DNA of 64,000 bases, from assembly GCA_016722045.1 (NCBI GenBank), contig JADKGY010000032.1:161001-225000 (forward strand). Direction: 5' to 3'. The position numbers and the translations under genes are program-made. Position 1 is the stretch's first letter; each line of letters opens with the position of its first letter. This document shows positions 45,891 through 55,286 of the stretch, piece after piece. The notes under the pieces were generated by a model, which did no database searches, had not been told where the DNA came from, and worked only from the letters and a program-made list of their open reading frames with translations. This DNA comes from Candidatus Opimibacter skivensis. GTDB lineage: Bacteria; Bacteroidota; Bacteroidia; Chitinophagales; Saprospiraceae.

Positions 45891-47391
45891 ATGAAATATG
45901 AAATCTATTATCCGGAAAAAGCATTCCCGGAACTCTATAAAGATGTGATGCTTCATCATGTATTCCCGGATAGCAAAACTTTTGCGGACGCGATTCCTAA
46001 TCGCGAGCCCGATGAAATAAACGCTTTATACCTGCAAGTCGACCATGAGGACAAGAACCTGATCAAAGAATTCGTCCTTCAATGGTTTCAAATCCCAAAA
46101 GGAAATACTAGCGATGCAACATTCGAACAACTACCCATTGAACAACACATTTCCTCGCTTTGGCAACATTTGATCAAAGAACCGGATAAACACGTACAAT
46201 ACTCTTCTCTCATTCCCCTACACCATTCGTATGTGGTTCCAGGCGGCCGTTTCAGAGAGATTTATTATTGGGATAGCTATTTTACGATGCTAGGTCTCCG
46301 CCTCTCTGGCAGAACAGAAATGATCAGAGAGATGATTAAAAATTTTGCAGGGCAGCTCGAACAATTTGGGCACATACCAAATGGGAACCGGAGTTATTTT
46401 CTTTCAAGATCACAGCCTCCGTTTTTTTCACTGATGATCAATCTGCTGGCCGATATAGATGGGACAAAGGTCTACGAGGAATATTTGCCTCACCTGCTTC
46501 ATGAGTATTCCTTTTGGATGGATGGAGTTGAAAGTCATCATTCTGCCTTTCGAAGATTAGTAAGAGTTGGCGAAGATCAATTTCTAAATCGCTATTTTGA
46601 TGACAGTGATACACCTCGTACTGAATCTTTCGCGGAAGATTTCGAAATGTGTGAAGATGACATTCAGAGAGCGCCGGTGATTTATCGAAATATTAAAGCG
46701 GCATGCGAATCTGGTTGGGATTTCAGCAGTCGTTGGCTCGTGAAAGAAAATGATTTAAAAAGTATTCACACATTAGATATTATTCCCGTTGATCTCAACT
46801 CGCTGATGTATATTTTAGAAAGAACAATTGCACGTGCTTTTCACCTGCAGGATGAAGAAGAAAAAAGTGAAGCATTTGACAGCCGGGCAAATACCAGAGC
46901 TGAATTAATTCAGCAACTCCTCTGGAACAACGAAGAAGGGTACTCTTCAGATTTGCTCTTCAATGAAAATAAAAAAGGGTGTGCCTTCGCTCGCGATGAC
47001 GTTCCCATTATTCGCAGGAATCGCTACGCCTGAACAGGCTGAACGAACAATAAAATATATCACTGATCATTTTCTTAAACCGGGAGGATGGGTGACCACA
47101 AATCAATATACAGGTCAGCAATGGGATGCCCCGAATGGATGGGCACCATTGCAATGGATCACCTATGAAGCATTGAAAAAGTATGGAGCGAATGAGCTTG
47201 CCAATGATGGCGCACGGCGATGGCTTTCATTAAATGAAAATGTTTTCAATCGCACAGGGCGAATGATGGAAAAATATAATGTAGAAGATCTTAGTCTTGA
47301 TGCCGGAGGTGGGGAGTATCCTGTGCAGGATGGGTTTGGTTGGACAAATGGAGTGTATCTTGCTCTCGCACACGAACTTCATGGATCATAA
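45891..47391 (+). pseudogene. Trehalase (GH37), interrupted by a one-base frameshift
   Basis: A cytoplasmic-type alpha,alpha-trehalase without signal peptide. The first frame (45891-47033) carries signature 1, PGGRFREIYYWDSYF, and the catalytic acid Asp in ESGWDFSSRW (codon at 46719). The second frame (to 47391) carries signature 2, QWDAPNGWAPLQW, and the catalytic base Glu in GGGEYPVQDGFGWTNGV. The frames meet at about 46970-46979, where AAT is followed by six A and three G. Removing one A gives NENKKGVPSLAM and restores a full-length protein of about 500 residues. This is either a true inactivating mutation, a homopolymer sequencing error, or a slippage site. Both halves look under protein-coding constraint, so the lesion is recent or artefactual. 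Confidence 0.9.
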
Positions 47392-47396
47392 AGTTT

Positions 47397-48434
47397 TTAG
47401 TTCCCTTTTGAAACAAATTTGATATTCCTCCTCAATCTTTCATATCCTGTTCGTTTCACAGCGGATTTTTCAAAAACGATATCAAATATTTCTGCCGTAA
47501 TCTCCCTGAACCCTGAATCCTTTAAATCACTGAGTTTATGACTCATCACAAATGCTTTCACCTCATGCGGCTTCGAAAACCGATTCCATGGACATACTTC
47601 CTGACAAATATCACATCCAAAAATCCAATCTTCCATCTTGCCCTTAAATTCATCCGGAATTTTTGATTTCAATTCTATCGTGAGATATGAAATACATTTT
47701 GATCCGTCCAAAAGATAACCTTCAGGCGAAATAGCTTCCGTCGGACACGCATCGATACATTTTGTACATGTCCCACAATGATCACGTATCGGATGATCAT
47801 ATTCCAACTCAATATCAAGAATGATCTCTGCAAGAAAAAAATAACTTCCCTTTTTTGGATGTATTAACAAGGTGTTCTTCCCTATCCATCCCTGCCCGCT
47901 CCGCTTAGCCCAATCTCTTTCCATCACCGGAGCAGAATCCACAAATACTCTTCCATGAAAATCACCAACTTCACTTTTCAATTCCGCAACAAGCTCTTTT
48001 AATTTCCGTCGAACAACTTTGTGGTAATCTTCACCATAAGCATAGCGACTGATTTTAAATGATGAGTCATCGTTTGTCAGTTGTGAATTTGAAGATTGCT
48101 TTAAAGTCCCCGGTTGCTGAGCTGTAGCATGAGGTTGGGTGTGGGTGGTCGAAGCATCGGGATTTAGGGGCAAAGGATCAGACTTTGGAAAATAATTGTA
48201 CAACAGACTTACCACCGACTTTGCCCCCGGTACTAATTTCCGTGGATCAACTCTCATGTCAAAATGATTGGCCATGTAAGACATCTCCCCTTGATATCCT
48301 TTTGCCAACCATTCCTCAAGATGTTTTGCCTCTTCATCCATTCTTTCCGCTTTGGCTATGCCCACACCCATGAAGCCATGGTACAAAGCCAATTCCTTCA
48401 GTTTTTCAGTCCATCGGGTTGTAAGTGAAGTCAT
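47397..48434 (-). CDS. queG: Epoxyqueuosine reductase
   Basis: A 345-residue cobalamin and iron-sulfur enzyme that makes the last reduction in queuosine synthesis for tRNA. Two 4Fe-4S motifs are seen, CGTCTKCIDACP and CDICQEVCPW. The catalytic region VDSAPVMERDWAKRSGQGWIGKN is intact in its usual order. Residues about 86-126, between YFPKSD and KISRYAYGEDYHK, are an insertion not usual in the family. It is encoded in part by a dispersed palindromic repeat (48113-48162) read in frame, giving DASTTHTQPHATAQQ. The rest of the insert is Ser/Asn-rich. The enzyme may tolerate it as a surface loop. Monocistronic. Confidence 0.92.
   Translation of the reverse strand: MTSLTTRWTEKLKELALYHGFMGVGIAKAERMDEEAKHLEEWLAKGYQGEMSYMANHFDMRVDPRKLVPGAKSVVSLLYNYFPKSDPLPLNPDASTTHTQPHATAQQPGTLKQSSNSQLTNDDSSFKISRYAYGEDYHKVVRRKLKELVAELKSEVGDFHGRVFVDSAPVMERDWAKRSGQGWIGKNTLLIHPKKGSYFFLAEIILDIELEYDHPIRDHCGTCTKCIDACPTEAISPEGYLLDGSKCISYLTIELKSKIPDEFKGKMEDWIFGCDICQEVCPWNRFSKPHEVKAFVMSHKLSDLKDSGFREITAEIFDIVFEKSAVKRTGYERLRRNIKFVSKGN
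48113..48173. repeat. Dispersed palindromic repeat, copy 3, inside queG
   Basis: GGTTGCTGAGCTGTAGCAT, spacer, GGTCGAAGCATCG, followed directly by GGATTTAGGGGCAA. The outer arms are CCCCG and CGGG, again complementary but different from those of copy 2. It is translated in frame within queG on the minus strand. Confidence 0.75.
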
Positions 48435-48688
48435 CAGTGGTTAGGGTAATAAATATGAAGATAGAGAAAGGACTTTTTACTAGAAGTTAATGAATGAGCA
48501 GGTGAGAGCTTGAGAAGAGGATAGACTACGATAAACAGGAGAAATTAGAATTCTCGGATTTCAAGTAAATTTTACTTGCATTTACTTGAAATTTACATTA
48601 CATTTACATAACATGCTGGATAAAATAACATATGTCTTGATTATCAGCGATTTATGTATTCCATTTTATCCAGGAAATGTAAATTTTA

Positions 48689-49573
48689 ATGCCTAAAGGA
48701 TTGAATCGATATTTATTCATATTCATCTTTCTGATTCCGATGAGGATTCTGGCCAATCCTTACCCTATCTCCATTGTCAACGGACTTCTTGTTTCTAAAG
48801 CCACTATCGAGGGAAAAGAAGTCTTGATCATTTTTGATACCGGTGCCCCCGGACTTGTGTTAAACAGTCGTTTTTACAAACCTGACAATAAAACCAAAAT
48901 CGAATGCGAAGGGATAAATGGAAGCTTTCAATGCAGTATGCATGAAGTTAGAAATTGGAACTGGATGGGAATAGCCCACAAGAAAACCAATGCACTTCTA
49001 TCGGATCTCACATTCCTCGAAAATGAATTGAATAGTGATGTTTACGCCCTCATTGGTCTTTCTGCTGTAGATAATTATTACGTTTCGATTGACTTTGATC
49101 AAAGATCCATTTCATTGACAGACAAAATGAAAGTAGATAAACAATCCATGATCAGATTTCAATATGCTGATCACCTGCCTGTCATTTCCTGCAAAGTGAA
49201 CGGAAAGAAAAAATACCTGGGCATTGATACCGGTTCTGAAATCAATTATTTATTCACACCTCATAAAGTTGATGCAGATCATGTATCGACTAACGGTTCA
49301 TTTGTAAGTGTAGTAGGTACTGAAAACCGCACAGACATGAAATTCAGGCTTACGATGGAATTGGCACTTAATAATTCTGATGTTTATTCTTCACCCTTTA
49401 TCATCGATCTTCAGGATAAAGGATCAAATCTTAATGATTCTTTGGATGGACTTTTAGGCCAGCCTTTTCTATCGCATTTTAATATTACCATCCATCCTTC
49501 AAAGCAGATTATCATCCTTACTCCCAGGAACCAAACTGAAAATTTTTCAGCCATCCTGACGGCTCAACTTTGA
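48689..49573 (+). CDS. Secreted bilobal aspartyl protease (clan AA)
   Basis: A 294-residue exported protein with a signal peptide (about 1-22). Two catalytic-type motifs are visible in a single chain: DTG at residues 50-52 (IIFDTGAPG) and DTG at about 180-182 (GIDTGSEINY). Each is followed by the hydrophobic-hydrophobic-Gly strand typical of retropepsin or pepsin lobes, such as ALIGLS and DGLLGQPFL. Two lobes in one protein should give a complete active site without dimerisation. Substrate unknown. The gene stands alone between queG (divergent) and the helicase gene (convergent). Confidence 0.85.
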   Translation: MPKGLNRYLFIFIFLIPMRILANPYPISIVNGLLVSKATIEGKEVLIIFDTGAPGLVLNSRFYKPDNKTKIECEGINGSFQCSMHEVRNWNWMGIAHKKTNALLSDLTFLENELNSDVYALIGLSAVDNYYVSIDFDQRSISLTDKMKVDKQSMIRFQYADHLPVISCKVNGKKKYLGIDTGSEINYLFTPHKVDADHVSTNGSFVSVVGTENRTDMKFRLTMELALNNSDVYSSPFIIDLQDKGSNLNDSLDGLLGQPFLSHFNITIHPSKQIIILTPRNQTENFSAILTAQL

Positions 49574-49595
49574 AACTGATCACTGATCACTTTTT

Positions 49596-51878
49596 TTATT
49601 CTACAATCTGAAGCTTCGCAAACCGAAGCATAATCCTTCGTTCATTATCCACCCCTTCATCAAACTGAATAGTCGCAACCCTATTTTCCCTGGCACCATC
49701 AATAGCCATTACCTTTCCTTTTCCGAATTGCATATGCAAAACTTCCATACCTTCTGCAATATGATCTGTCGGACTTGCTTTAAAATCAGCAGGATTAATT
49801 CGAGGTTCGAAATCACGTTTACGACTCGGACGATCCATCAGCAATTTAGGTTCCGGCAATGAAGGCTTCCCTCTTCGCTCAACGGTCGTTTCAAAATGCT
49901 GCTCATCTATCTCATCCAGAAATCTGCTCGGATCGTTGTATCTGAATTGTCCGAACTGATATCTGCTGCCCGCATATGACAGTGTAAGAAATAATTTAGC
50001 ACGAGTGATGGATACATAAAATAATCTTCGCTCTTCATCCAGTTGATCAGGTGATCCCATCGATAAGTAGGAGGGAAATAAATTTTCCTCAAGCCCGACG
50101 ACAAAAACAGATTTCCATTCAAGGCCTTTTGCCGTATGCGTTGTCATCAAGCTGATATAGTCAGGCACTTCATCTGTCTTCGTATCAAGATCTGTAAGCA
50201 ACGCAATATTCGTCAGATAAGCTGCAAGACTTCTGTCAAGTGAATTCACATACGAAACGCCTATTGAACCGAGCTCTTCAGCGATGTCAGCATCTTCAGC
50301 AATGTCGTTTTCAACAAATTCCTTTATCCCATCCAGAAGCGCAGTTGCATTCTCCAACCGACTGATCCCTTCAATACTCGTATCCTGTCGCAACTCTTCA
50401 TAAACACCACTTTCCCTTGCTACCATTAATGCAGCATCATAAGCAGTAGAATCATTAGCCTTCTTTCTGAATCTTTCAATCATCTGCACAAAAGCATAGA
50501 GCTTGCCTTTACTTGCATACCCACCGGAAGTAAGGATTGCCCACATGCTCACACCTTCAGCGACTGCCCGCTCTGCAATCTGATCAAGCGTTGTTTTTCC
50601 TATTCCCCGTTTTGGATAATTGATGATCCGCTTCAGCGCTTCATCATCTCTTTCATTGATTGTAAGCCTGAGGTAAGCTAGAATATCTTTCACTTCTTTT
50701 CGCTGATAAAAAGATAATCCGCCAAATATCCGGTACGGGAGATTTTGTTTGCGAAGTTGTTCCTCAAAAACACGTGACTGCGCATTCGTTCTGTAAAGAA
50801 TTGCAATATCCTTGTGTTCAAGATGATTCCTGTTTTTCAATTCCACTATCGCACTTGCGATCAATCGACCCTCCTCAACGTCACTTACGGCCTTGATCAT
50901 TCGGATACGCTGACCCACACCCAGATGTGTCCATATTTCTTTAGGGATTTGTTTATTATTATTCTGGATCACTTTATTAGCAGCCTGGACGATGTGCTCT
51001 GTAGAACGGTAATTCTGTTCCAGTTTATAAACAACAGTTTCCGGAAAGTCCTTTTCAAATTTCAGGATGTTATCAATGGTGGCACCGCGAAAGGAATATA
51101 TACTTTGCGCATCATCCCCTACGATACAAATGTTATGCGCACTGCCTTTATACAGAGCGAGCAATTTAATGATCGCATACTGCAGATAATTTGTATCCTG
51201 GAACTCATCGACCAGCAGATATTGAAAGATGCGTTGATATTTTTCACGGACATGCTCAGTGTTCTCATCCAAAAGACGGAACATCTGTAAAAGCAGATCA
51301 TCAAAATCCATTGCACCTGCCTGCATACATCGGTTGTAATAACGCTCATAGATTTCATAGATCTGTGGCCGTTTGTTCATCCGGTCATAGAGCACGAGAT
51401 CATCATCCTTGGCGTACATTTTTGGCGTGATGAGGTTGGACTTGGCAGATGATATACGGGCCAAAACGCCGCTCGCATTATACTGCTTAGGGTCTAGCCT
51501 CATCTCCCTGACGATATCAGCCACAAGGTTTTTGGAGTCATCCCGGTCATAAATCGTAAAGGAAGGAGGATAATTGATTTTAGCTGCCTCCTGGCGCAGA
51601 ATACGGGCAAAAATAGAGTGAAACGTACCCGCCCAAACACGATCACCTTTGGGCCCAACGACACTGGCTATCCGCTCCTTCATTTCCCTGGCTGCCTTAT
51701 TTGTGAAGGTAAGAGCCAGAATATGATGAGGAGTCACTCCCTGTTCGATCAGATGAGCTATCCTGTAAGTCAGCACCCTGGTCTTGCCGGAGCCGGGGCC
51801 TGCAATGACCATGACAGGCCCTTCCGTGTGCGTGACGGCCTTGCGTTGAACTTCATTAAGAGAATCAAGGTAACTCAT
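49596..51878 (-). CDS. UvrD/PcrA-type superfamily 1 DNA helicase
   Basis: A 760-residue 3'-5' DNA helicase for repair and for clearing replication obstacles. Motif I is AGPGSGKT (residues 26-33). TFTNKAAREMKER, VDEFQDTN (motif II), GDDAQSIYSFRGA (motif III), LEQNYRS (motif IV), TTHTAKGLEW and YVSITRAKLFL follow in order. The C-terminus (about 690-760) is a Tudor-like domain of PcrA type: GMEVLHMQFGKGKVMAIDG in part. It is divergent from the glycosyltransferase gene with a short gap. Confidence 0.95.
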   Translation of the reverse strand: MSYLDSLNEVQRKAVTHTEGPVMVIAGPGSGKTRVLTYRIAHLIEQGVTPHHILALTFTNKAAREMKERIASVVGPKGDRVWAGTFHSIFARILRQEAAKINYPPSFTIYDRDDSKNLVADIVREMRLDPKQYNASGVLARISSAKSNLITPKMYAKDDDLVLYDRMNKRPQIYEIYERYYNRCMQAGAMDFDDLLLQMFRLLDENTEHVREKYQRIFQYLLVDEFQDTNYLQYAIIKLLALYKGSAHNICIVGDDAQSIYSFRGATIDNILKFEKDFPETVVYKLEQNYRSTEHIVQAANKVIQNNNKQIPKEIWTHLGVGQRIRMIKAVSDVEEGRLIASAIVELKNRNHLEHKDIAILYRTNAQSRVFEEQLRKQNLPYRIFGGLSFYQRKEVKDILAYLRLTINERDDEALKRIINYPKRGIGKTTLDQIAERAVAEGVSMWAILTSGGYASKGKLYAFVQMIERFRKKANDSTAYDAALMVARESGVYEELRQDTSIEGISRLENATALLDGIKEFVENDIAEDADIAEELGSIGVSYVNSLDRSLAAYLTNIALLTDLDTKTDEVPDYISLMTTHTAKGLEWKSVFVVGLEENLFPSYLSMGSPDQLDEERRLFYVSITRAKLFLTLSYAGSRYQFGQFRYNDPSRFLDEIDEQHFETTVERRGKPSLPEPKLLMDRPSRKRDFEPRINPADFKASPTDHIAEGMEVLHMQFGKGKVMAIDGARENRVATIQFDEGVDNERRIMLRFAKLQIVE

Positions 51879-51945
51879 GGATATAGGGCAAAAATAGAAG
51901 ATATGAGTGTCCTGTCAGACAAGAAAAATACACGGTAGCAGAAAT

Positions 51946-52668
51946 ATGTATTTTGTCAGGCTATTGGCTACCCTGGACATCATACTACCCGCTTACAATC
52001 CTTTACCCGGATGGGAAAGTGTTGTGATCAACCGGTATCTGTCTTTGAAAAACAGATTTCCCGGAATCACCTTTCAACTGATCATCGTCAACGATGGCTC
52101 CAATCGAATCGATGAACCCGGCGCCACAAAGATACTGAAAGACAGCATCCCCGAACTGATTTGGATTAGCTATTCTAAGAATCGGGGCAAAGGAAATGCG
52201 CTGAGACAAGGAGTTGCTTCATCAACAGCGGAGTTAATCGTGTATACAGATATCGATTGGCCCTATACTGAAAAAAGCATGACCGGTTTAATCAATATTT
52301 TGTCAGGCGATATGGATGCAGTGATAGGGGTCAGGGATCAGGAATATTACGATCATCTGCCGAAAACCCGCAGCCGCATCTCAAAGTTGTTAAGAACATT
52401 CAATGGAAAACTTCTTCGGCTAAAAGTAAACGACACACAGGCAGGACTAAAGGGATTTAAAAAAAGTGTCAGAGATATTTTTCTGTCTACATCTATCGAC
52501 CGCTATCTCTTTGATCTCGAGTTTATCTATTTCCTCTCCGGGAAACCGGACATCAAAATCATAGGATTCCCGATCAAGCTAAGACCTGGGATTACATTTT
52601 CAAAAATGAACCGGAAGATCCTTTTCCAGGAAGCACGAAATTTTATTAAGATCTGGATAAAGTCCTAA
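51946..52668 (+). CDS. Glycosyltransferase family 2
   Basis: A 240-residue GT-A fold transferase. The opening LDIILPAYNPLPGW and LIIVNDGSNR bind the nucleotide sugar, and the DxD-like YTDIDWPY (about 111-118) should hold the metal. KNRGKGNALRQGV is typical of dolichol- or undecaprenyl-phosphate sugar synthases, and NDTQAGLKGFKK also fits that group. No C-terminal membrane anchor is seen. The ATG at 51946 is chosen; an in-frame GTG at 51907 would add thirteen residues. A GGCGAAGGAGG repeat follows the stop, then a small conserved gene. Confidence 0.87.
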   Translation: MYFVRLLATLDIILPAYNPLPGWESVVINRYLSLKNRFPGITFQLIIVNDGSNRIDEPGATKILKDSIPELIWISYSKNRGKGNALRQGVASSTAELIVYTDIDWPYTEKSMTGLINILSGDMDAVIGVRDQEYYDHLPKTRSRISKLLRTFNGKLLRLKVNDTQAGLKGFKKSVRDIFLSTSIDRYLFDLEFIYFLSGKPDIKIIGFPIKLRPGITFSKMNRKILFQEARNFIKIWIKS

Positions 52669-52672
52669 AAAA

Positions 52673-52717
52673 AAGGCGAAGGAGGAGGCGAAGGCGAAGG
52701 AGGAGGCGAAGGCGAAG
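52673..52717. repeat. GGCGAAGGAGGAGGCGAA tandem repeat
   Basis: About two and a half copies of an 18-base unit made of GGCGAAG and GAGGAG blocks lie between the glycosyltransferase stop and the next start codon. The AGGAGG blocks resemble ribosome binding sites, the nearest about 18 bases before the ATG at 52720. Confidence 0.85.
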
Positions 52718-52719
52718 AA

Positions 52720-53025
52720 ATGGTGAATATTAATGATTTCATACAATCAACCAATGATGATCATCCCCCTGAAGGATTGAATTCGCTATTACTTGCTCTA
52801 TGGTATGACGCCAAAGGTGATTGGGAAAAAAGTCACAACATTGCACAGGATATTGATACTAAAGGAGGAGCTTTGATTCATGCTTATCTGCATCGGAAGG
52901 AAGGAGATGATTGGAATGCGGATTATTGGTACAGGAAAGCAGGAGAAAAAAAACCAGAAATTTCAATTAATAAGGAGTGGGAAATATTGACGAACAAATT
53001 TTTATATACTAATGTATTACCGTGA
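52720..53025 (+). CDS. Small conserved protein of unknown function
   Basis: A 101-residue soluble protein. The blocks ALWYDAKGDWEKSHNIAQD, IHAYLHRKEGDDWNADYWYRKAG recur in short proteins of many bacteria as I recall them, suggesting a TPR-like helical unit, but no function is assigned. The ATG lies after a purine-rich repeat that supplies AGGAGG sequences. Its 3' end overlaps by 17 bp the end of the T9SS cargo gene on the other strand. Confidence 0.72.
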   Translation: MVNINDFIQSTNDDHPPEGLNSLLLALWYDAKGDWEKSHNIAQDIDTKGGALIHAYLHRKEGDDWNADYWYRKAGEKKPEISINKEWEILTNKFLYTNVLP

Positions 53026-54673
53026 ATAAATGCGATTCACTATTTCCGGAGCCATCATGTAAACAAAGAATATATAAACCTCCCGGATAATTTTCAACAG
53101 ATATCTCTGTTTGTGAATCATTTAATTTCCTTCTTTCTACCAAAATACCACATGAATTATAAATTGACCCTTCAAGAAAAGATGTTGATTCCTCGATAAG
53201 CTTTATTCTCAAGACTTCATTTGCGGGATTTGGACACATTACTATCTTGTAATTTTTCTGAGGTGTCTCTATTTTGTTAATGATCTCAGGATTTCCACAA
53301 AAATTATCATTTTGGGGAAATATATCAGGATGACCATTTGGCAGGTCCACCCAAAAACAAAACGGCGTCCCTGCTCCATAGTACATGACATCGGTTGTAA
53401 AGGACCCTAATTGAAGCACAACTTGGCCATGAGGAAGAACATAGATACTATCAAATTTCCATTCATGGTGATACCCGAGACAATAGACATCTGCATCCCA
53501 GTCACAATTGACAATACACGAATAAAGCGTGTCCTCACTCTGATTGCGGACCAATACACCCATTGAATCAAATCGGAATTGAAATGCATAAGGAAATCCA
53601 TTCCAAATTTCTCTGATTACTTTTTCCGGAAAATACAGATTGTCAATTGAGATGTCCAAAGATGTCAATACTGTCGGATTTAACGGAATATATTTTCTGC
53701 ACACAAGATCTTTATGATTTAATCCATCATATTCAGAAGTAGCTATGACATTATCCTCAAAGGAACAGGCATATTTCATTTTCTCGTTTGGCTCTGGAGT
53801 AAAATGTTGCCGGATAGTTAGTAAGGTATCGAGCTCGAATAATCCCTGATCATTTACAACCCAGATTTCGTCATTTGTTTTTGTTCCCGACACCACACTG
53901 GATAGTAAAGGATTTGATCCTACAATCACCAGATTTTCATCCATAATTTTCAATCCGGCTTTTGTACCCAAAAGCAACCTGTTATTATCATTTCGTCCAA
54001 AAAAAGTTATATCATTTACCGGAAGAGAATCAAGAATTTCAAAATCCTCCTTCAATTTAAAAACCATATCAGATTTAGTTCCGTAATAATTTCCATTGAC
54101 ATATGTGATATTATAATAGATCGGAGGAGGTATCAGAAAAAATAATTCTTCACCTTCAAAATTAATATAGATAACCTCAGACTCCTCCGTGATGACGGCC
54201 ACGACTTCTTTTTGAACAAGGCCGATGGATTTTATGGTGTTATTGATGATAAAATTGTCTCCGTAACCAAGATGCCATTTGACATTTCCTTCTTTTGTGA
54301 AAAATGTCAAATCAGATAATGTAAAATCACATTCAAAACCATTTGATCCAATAATTGAACTTCCATCATGTAACGGAATATGAAATAATGTATCAGCAGC
54401 CGTTATCAATGAATACTCATTGGAAGTATCTAAAACAGCAAAAGTGATTACTTCGCCAGTTGGAACGTTTTGATCAACTAAATAAGTAAGAGAGTTCGAT
54501 TTGTATTTGGAATCCCGCGAAATTAAAAAGTATCTCACAGTACTATCTGTCAGTTGCTGTCCGGCCTGGTAATAAATATATGTGGTTGGTTGAATAACGT
54601 TCACCAAATCCTGCCCAAATAAAACATTGGTAACATAAAAACATAAAATAAAATAAATCAGGTGTGTTTTCAT
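53009..54673 (-). CDS. T9SS-exported protein of unknown function
   Basis: A 554-residue exported protein with a signal peptide (about 1-20, ending near LFGQD). The middle part is beta-rich with propeller-like repeats, no catalytic motif, and a section (about 340-465) resembling an Ig-like or jelly-roll segment. The C-terminus (about 478-554) is a type A T9SS sorting domain: MCPNPANEVLRI, then GGLYILCLHDG and the short terminal strand. It is probably surface-attached or released after removal of the sorting domain. It stands alone. Confidence 0.82.
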   Translation of the reverse strand: MKTHLIYFILCFYVTNVLFGQDLVNVIQPTTYIYYQAGQQLTDSTVRYFLISRDSKYKSNSLTYLVDQNVPTGEVITFAVLDTSNEYSLITAADTLFHIPLHDGSSIIGSNGFECDFTLSDLTFFTKEGNVKWHLGYGDNFIINNTIKSIGLVQKEVVAVITEESEVIYINFEGEELFFLIPPPIYYNITYVNGNYYGTKSDMVFKLKEDFEILDSLPVNDITFFGRNDNNRLLLGTKAGLKIMDENLVIVGSNPLLSSVVSGTKTNDEIWVVNDQGLFELDTLLTIRQHFTPEPNEKMKYACSFEDNVIATSEYDGLNHKDLVCRKYIPLNPTVLTSLDISIDNLYFPEKVIREIWNGFPYAFQFRFDSMGVLVRNQSEDTLYSCIVNCDWDADVYCLGYHHEWKFDSIYVLPHGQVVLQLGSFTTDVMYYGAGTPFCFWVDLPNGHPDIFPQNDNFCGNPEIINKIETPQKNYKIVMCPNPANEVLRIKLIEESTSFLEGSIYNSCGILVERRKLNDSQTEISVENYPGGLYILCLHDGSGNSESHLFTVIH

Positions 54674-54749
54674 GCCCCATAAATTGAATACCTATGCTAA
54701 GTACAATAAGAATTGCTTTCGATCAATAAATATAATTCTATTTAATAGC

Positions 54750-54778
54750 CCATTAATTGCTGAGCTGTACCATAATGG
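54750..54778. repeat. Dispersed palindromic repeat, reduced copy 4
   Basis: TTGCTGAGCTGTACC is framed by CCATTA (54750-54755) and TAATGG (54773-54778), which are exactly complementary. The second half of the element (GTCGAAGCATCG) is missing. Confidence 0.6.
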
Positions 54779-54855
54779 AACTAAATTCCCTTTTGACAGT
54801 TAGATTGCAGAACTTTTCTATGGAACATTGATCACTAAATCACCCGATCACAAGA

Positions 54856-55200
54856 TCACTCCATTTTTTCCAGCTCCTCCCAATATTCCGCCGCCCTCCG
54901 CATATGCGGAATAAAAATAGAGCCACCCACTATCAATGCCACTGAACTGGCTTCATAGATCTGCTCTTTCGTCACACCTAATTCGTAACATCTTCCCAGG
55001 TGATATTTGATACAATCATCACACCTGAGCACCATCGAGGCGACAAGGCCAAGCAGTTCTTTGGTAACTTCTGACAAAGCTCCATCTTCATACGTCTGAT
55101 TGTCAAGACTGAAAAATCGCTTGATCACTTTATTGTCCCCGGATAAGATGACCTCATTCATTCGTTGACGATATTCATTAAAATCTGATATACTAGACAT
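54856..55200 (-). CDS. Carboxymuconolactone decarboxylase/AhpD-like protein
   Basis: A 114-residue cytoplasmic protein of the CMD/AhpD family. The redox-type motif is CDDC followed by KYH (residues about 59-65), the Cys-x-x-Cys-x-x-x-His arrangement of AhpD-like peroxidase partners. The helices around VTKEQIYEASSVALIVGG complete the six-helix repeat. A thiol-peroxidase or reductase-linked role is inferred; alternatively it is a decarboxylase relative. The ATG at 55200 gives the standard length, while the open frame reaches 55266. Divergent from the TPR/ASPIC gene. Confidence 0.87.
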   Translation of the reverse strand: MSSISDFNEYRQRMNEVILSGDNKVIKRFFSLDNQTYEDGALSEVTKELLGLVASMVLRCDDCIKYHLGRCYELGVTKEQIYEASSVALIVGGSIFIPHMRRAAEYWEELEKME

Positions 55201-55286
55201 GGTTAACAGGATATTAGTTAGAATATACTTAGATATGGTTTTTGACAGTTCCAAAGCTAAGCACATGTTTTATATTCGCACTTGAT

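Noticed and set aside
46963..47391. Separate 142-residue gene on the plus strand
   Set aside because: It is the C-terminal third of the trehalase, read in the next frame after a one-base shift, not an independent gene.
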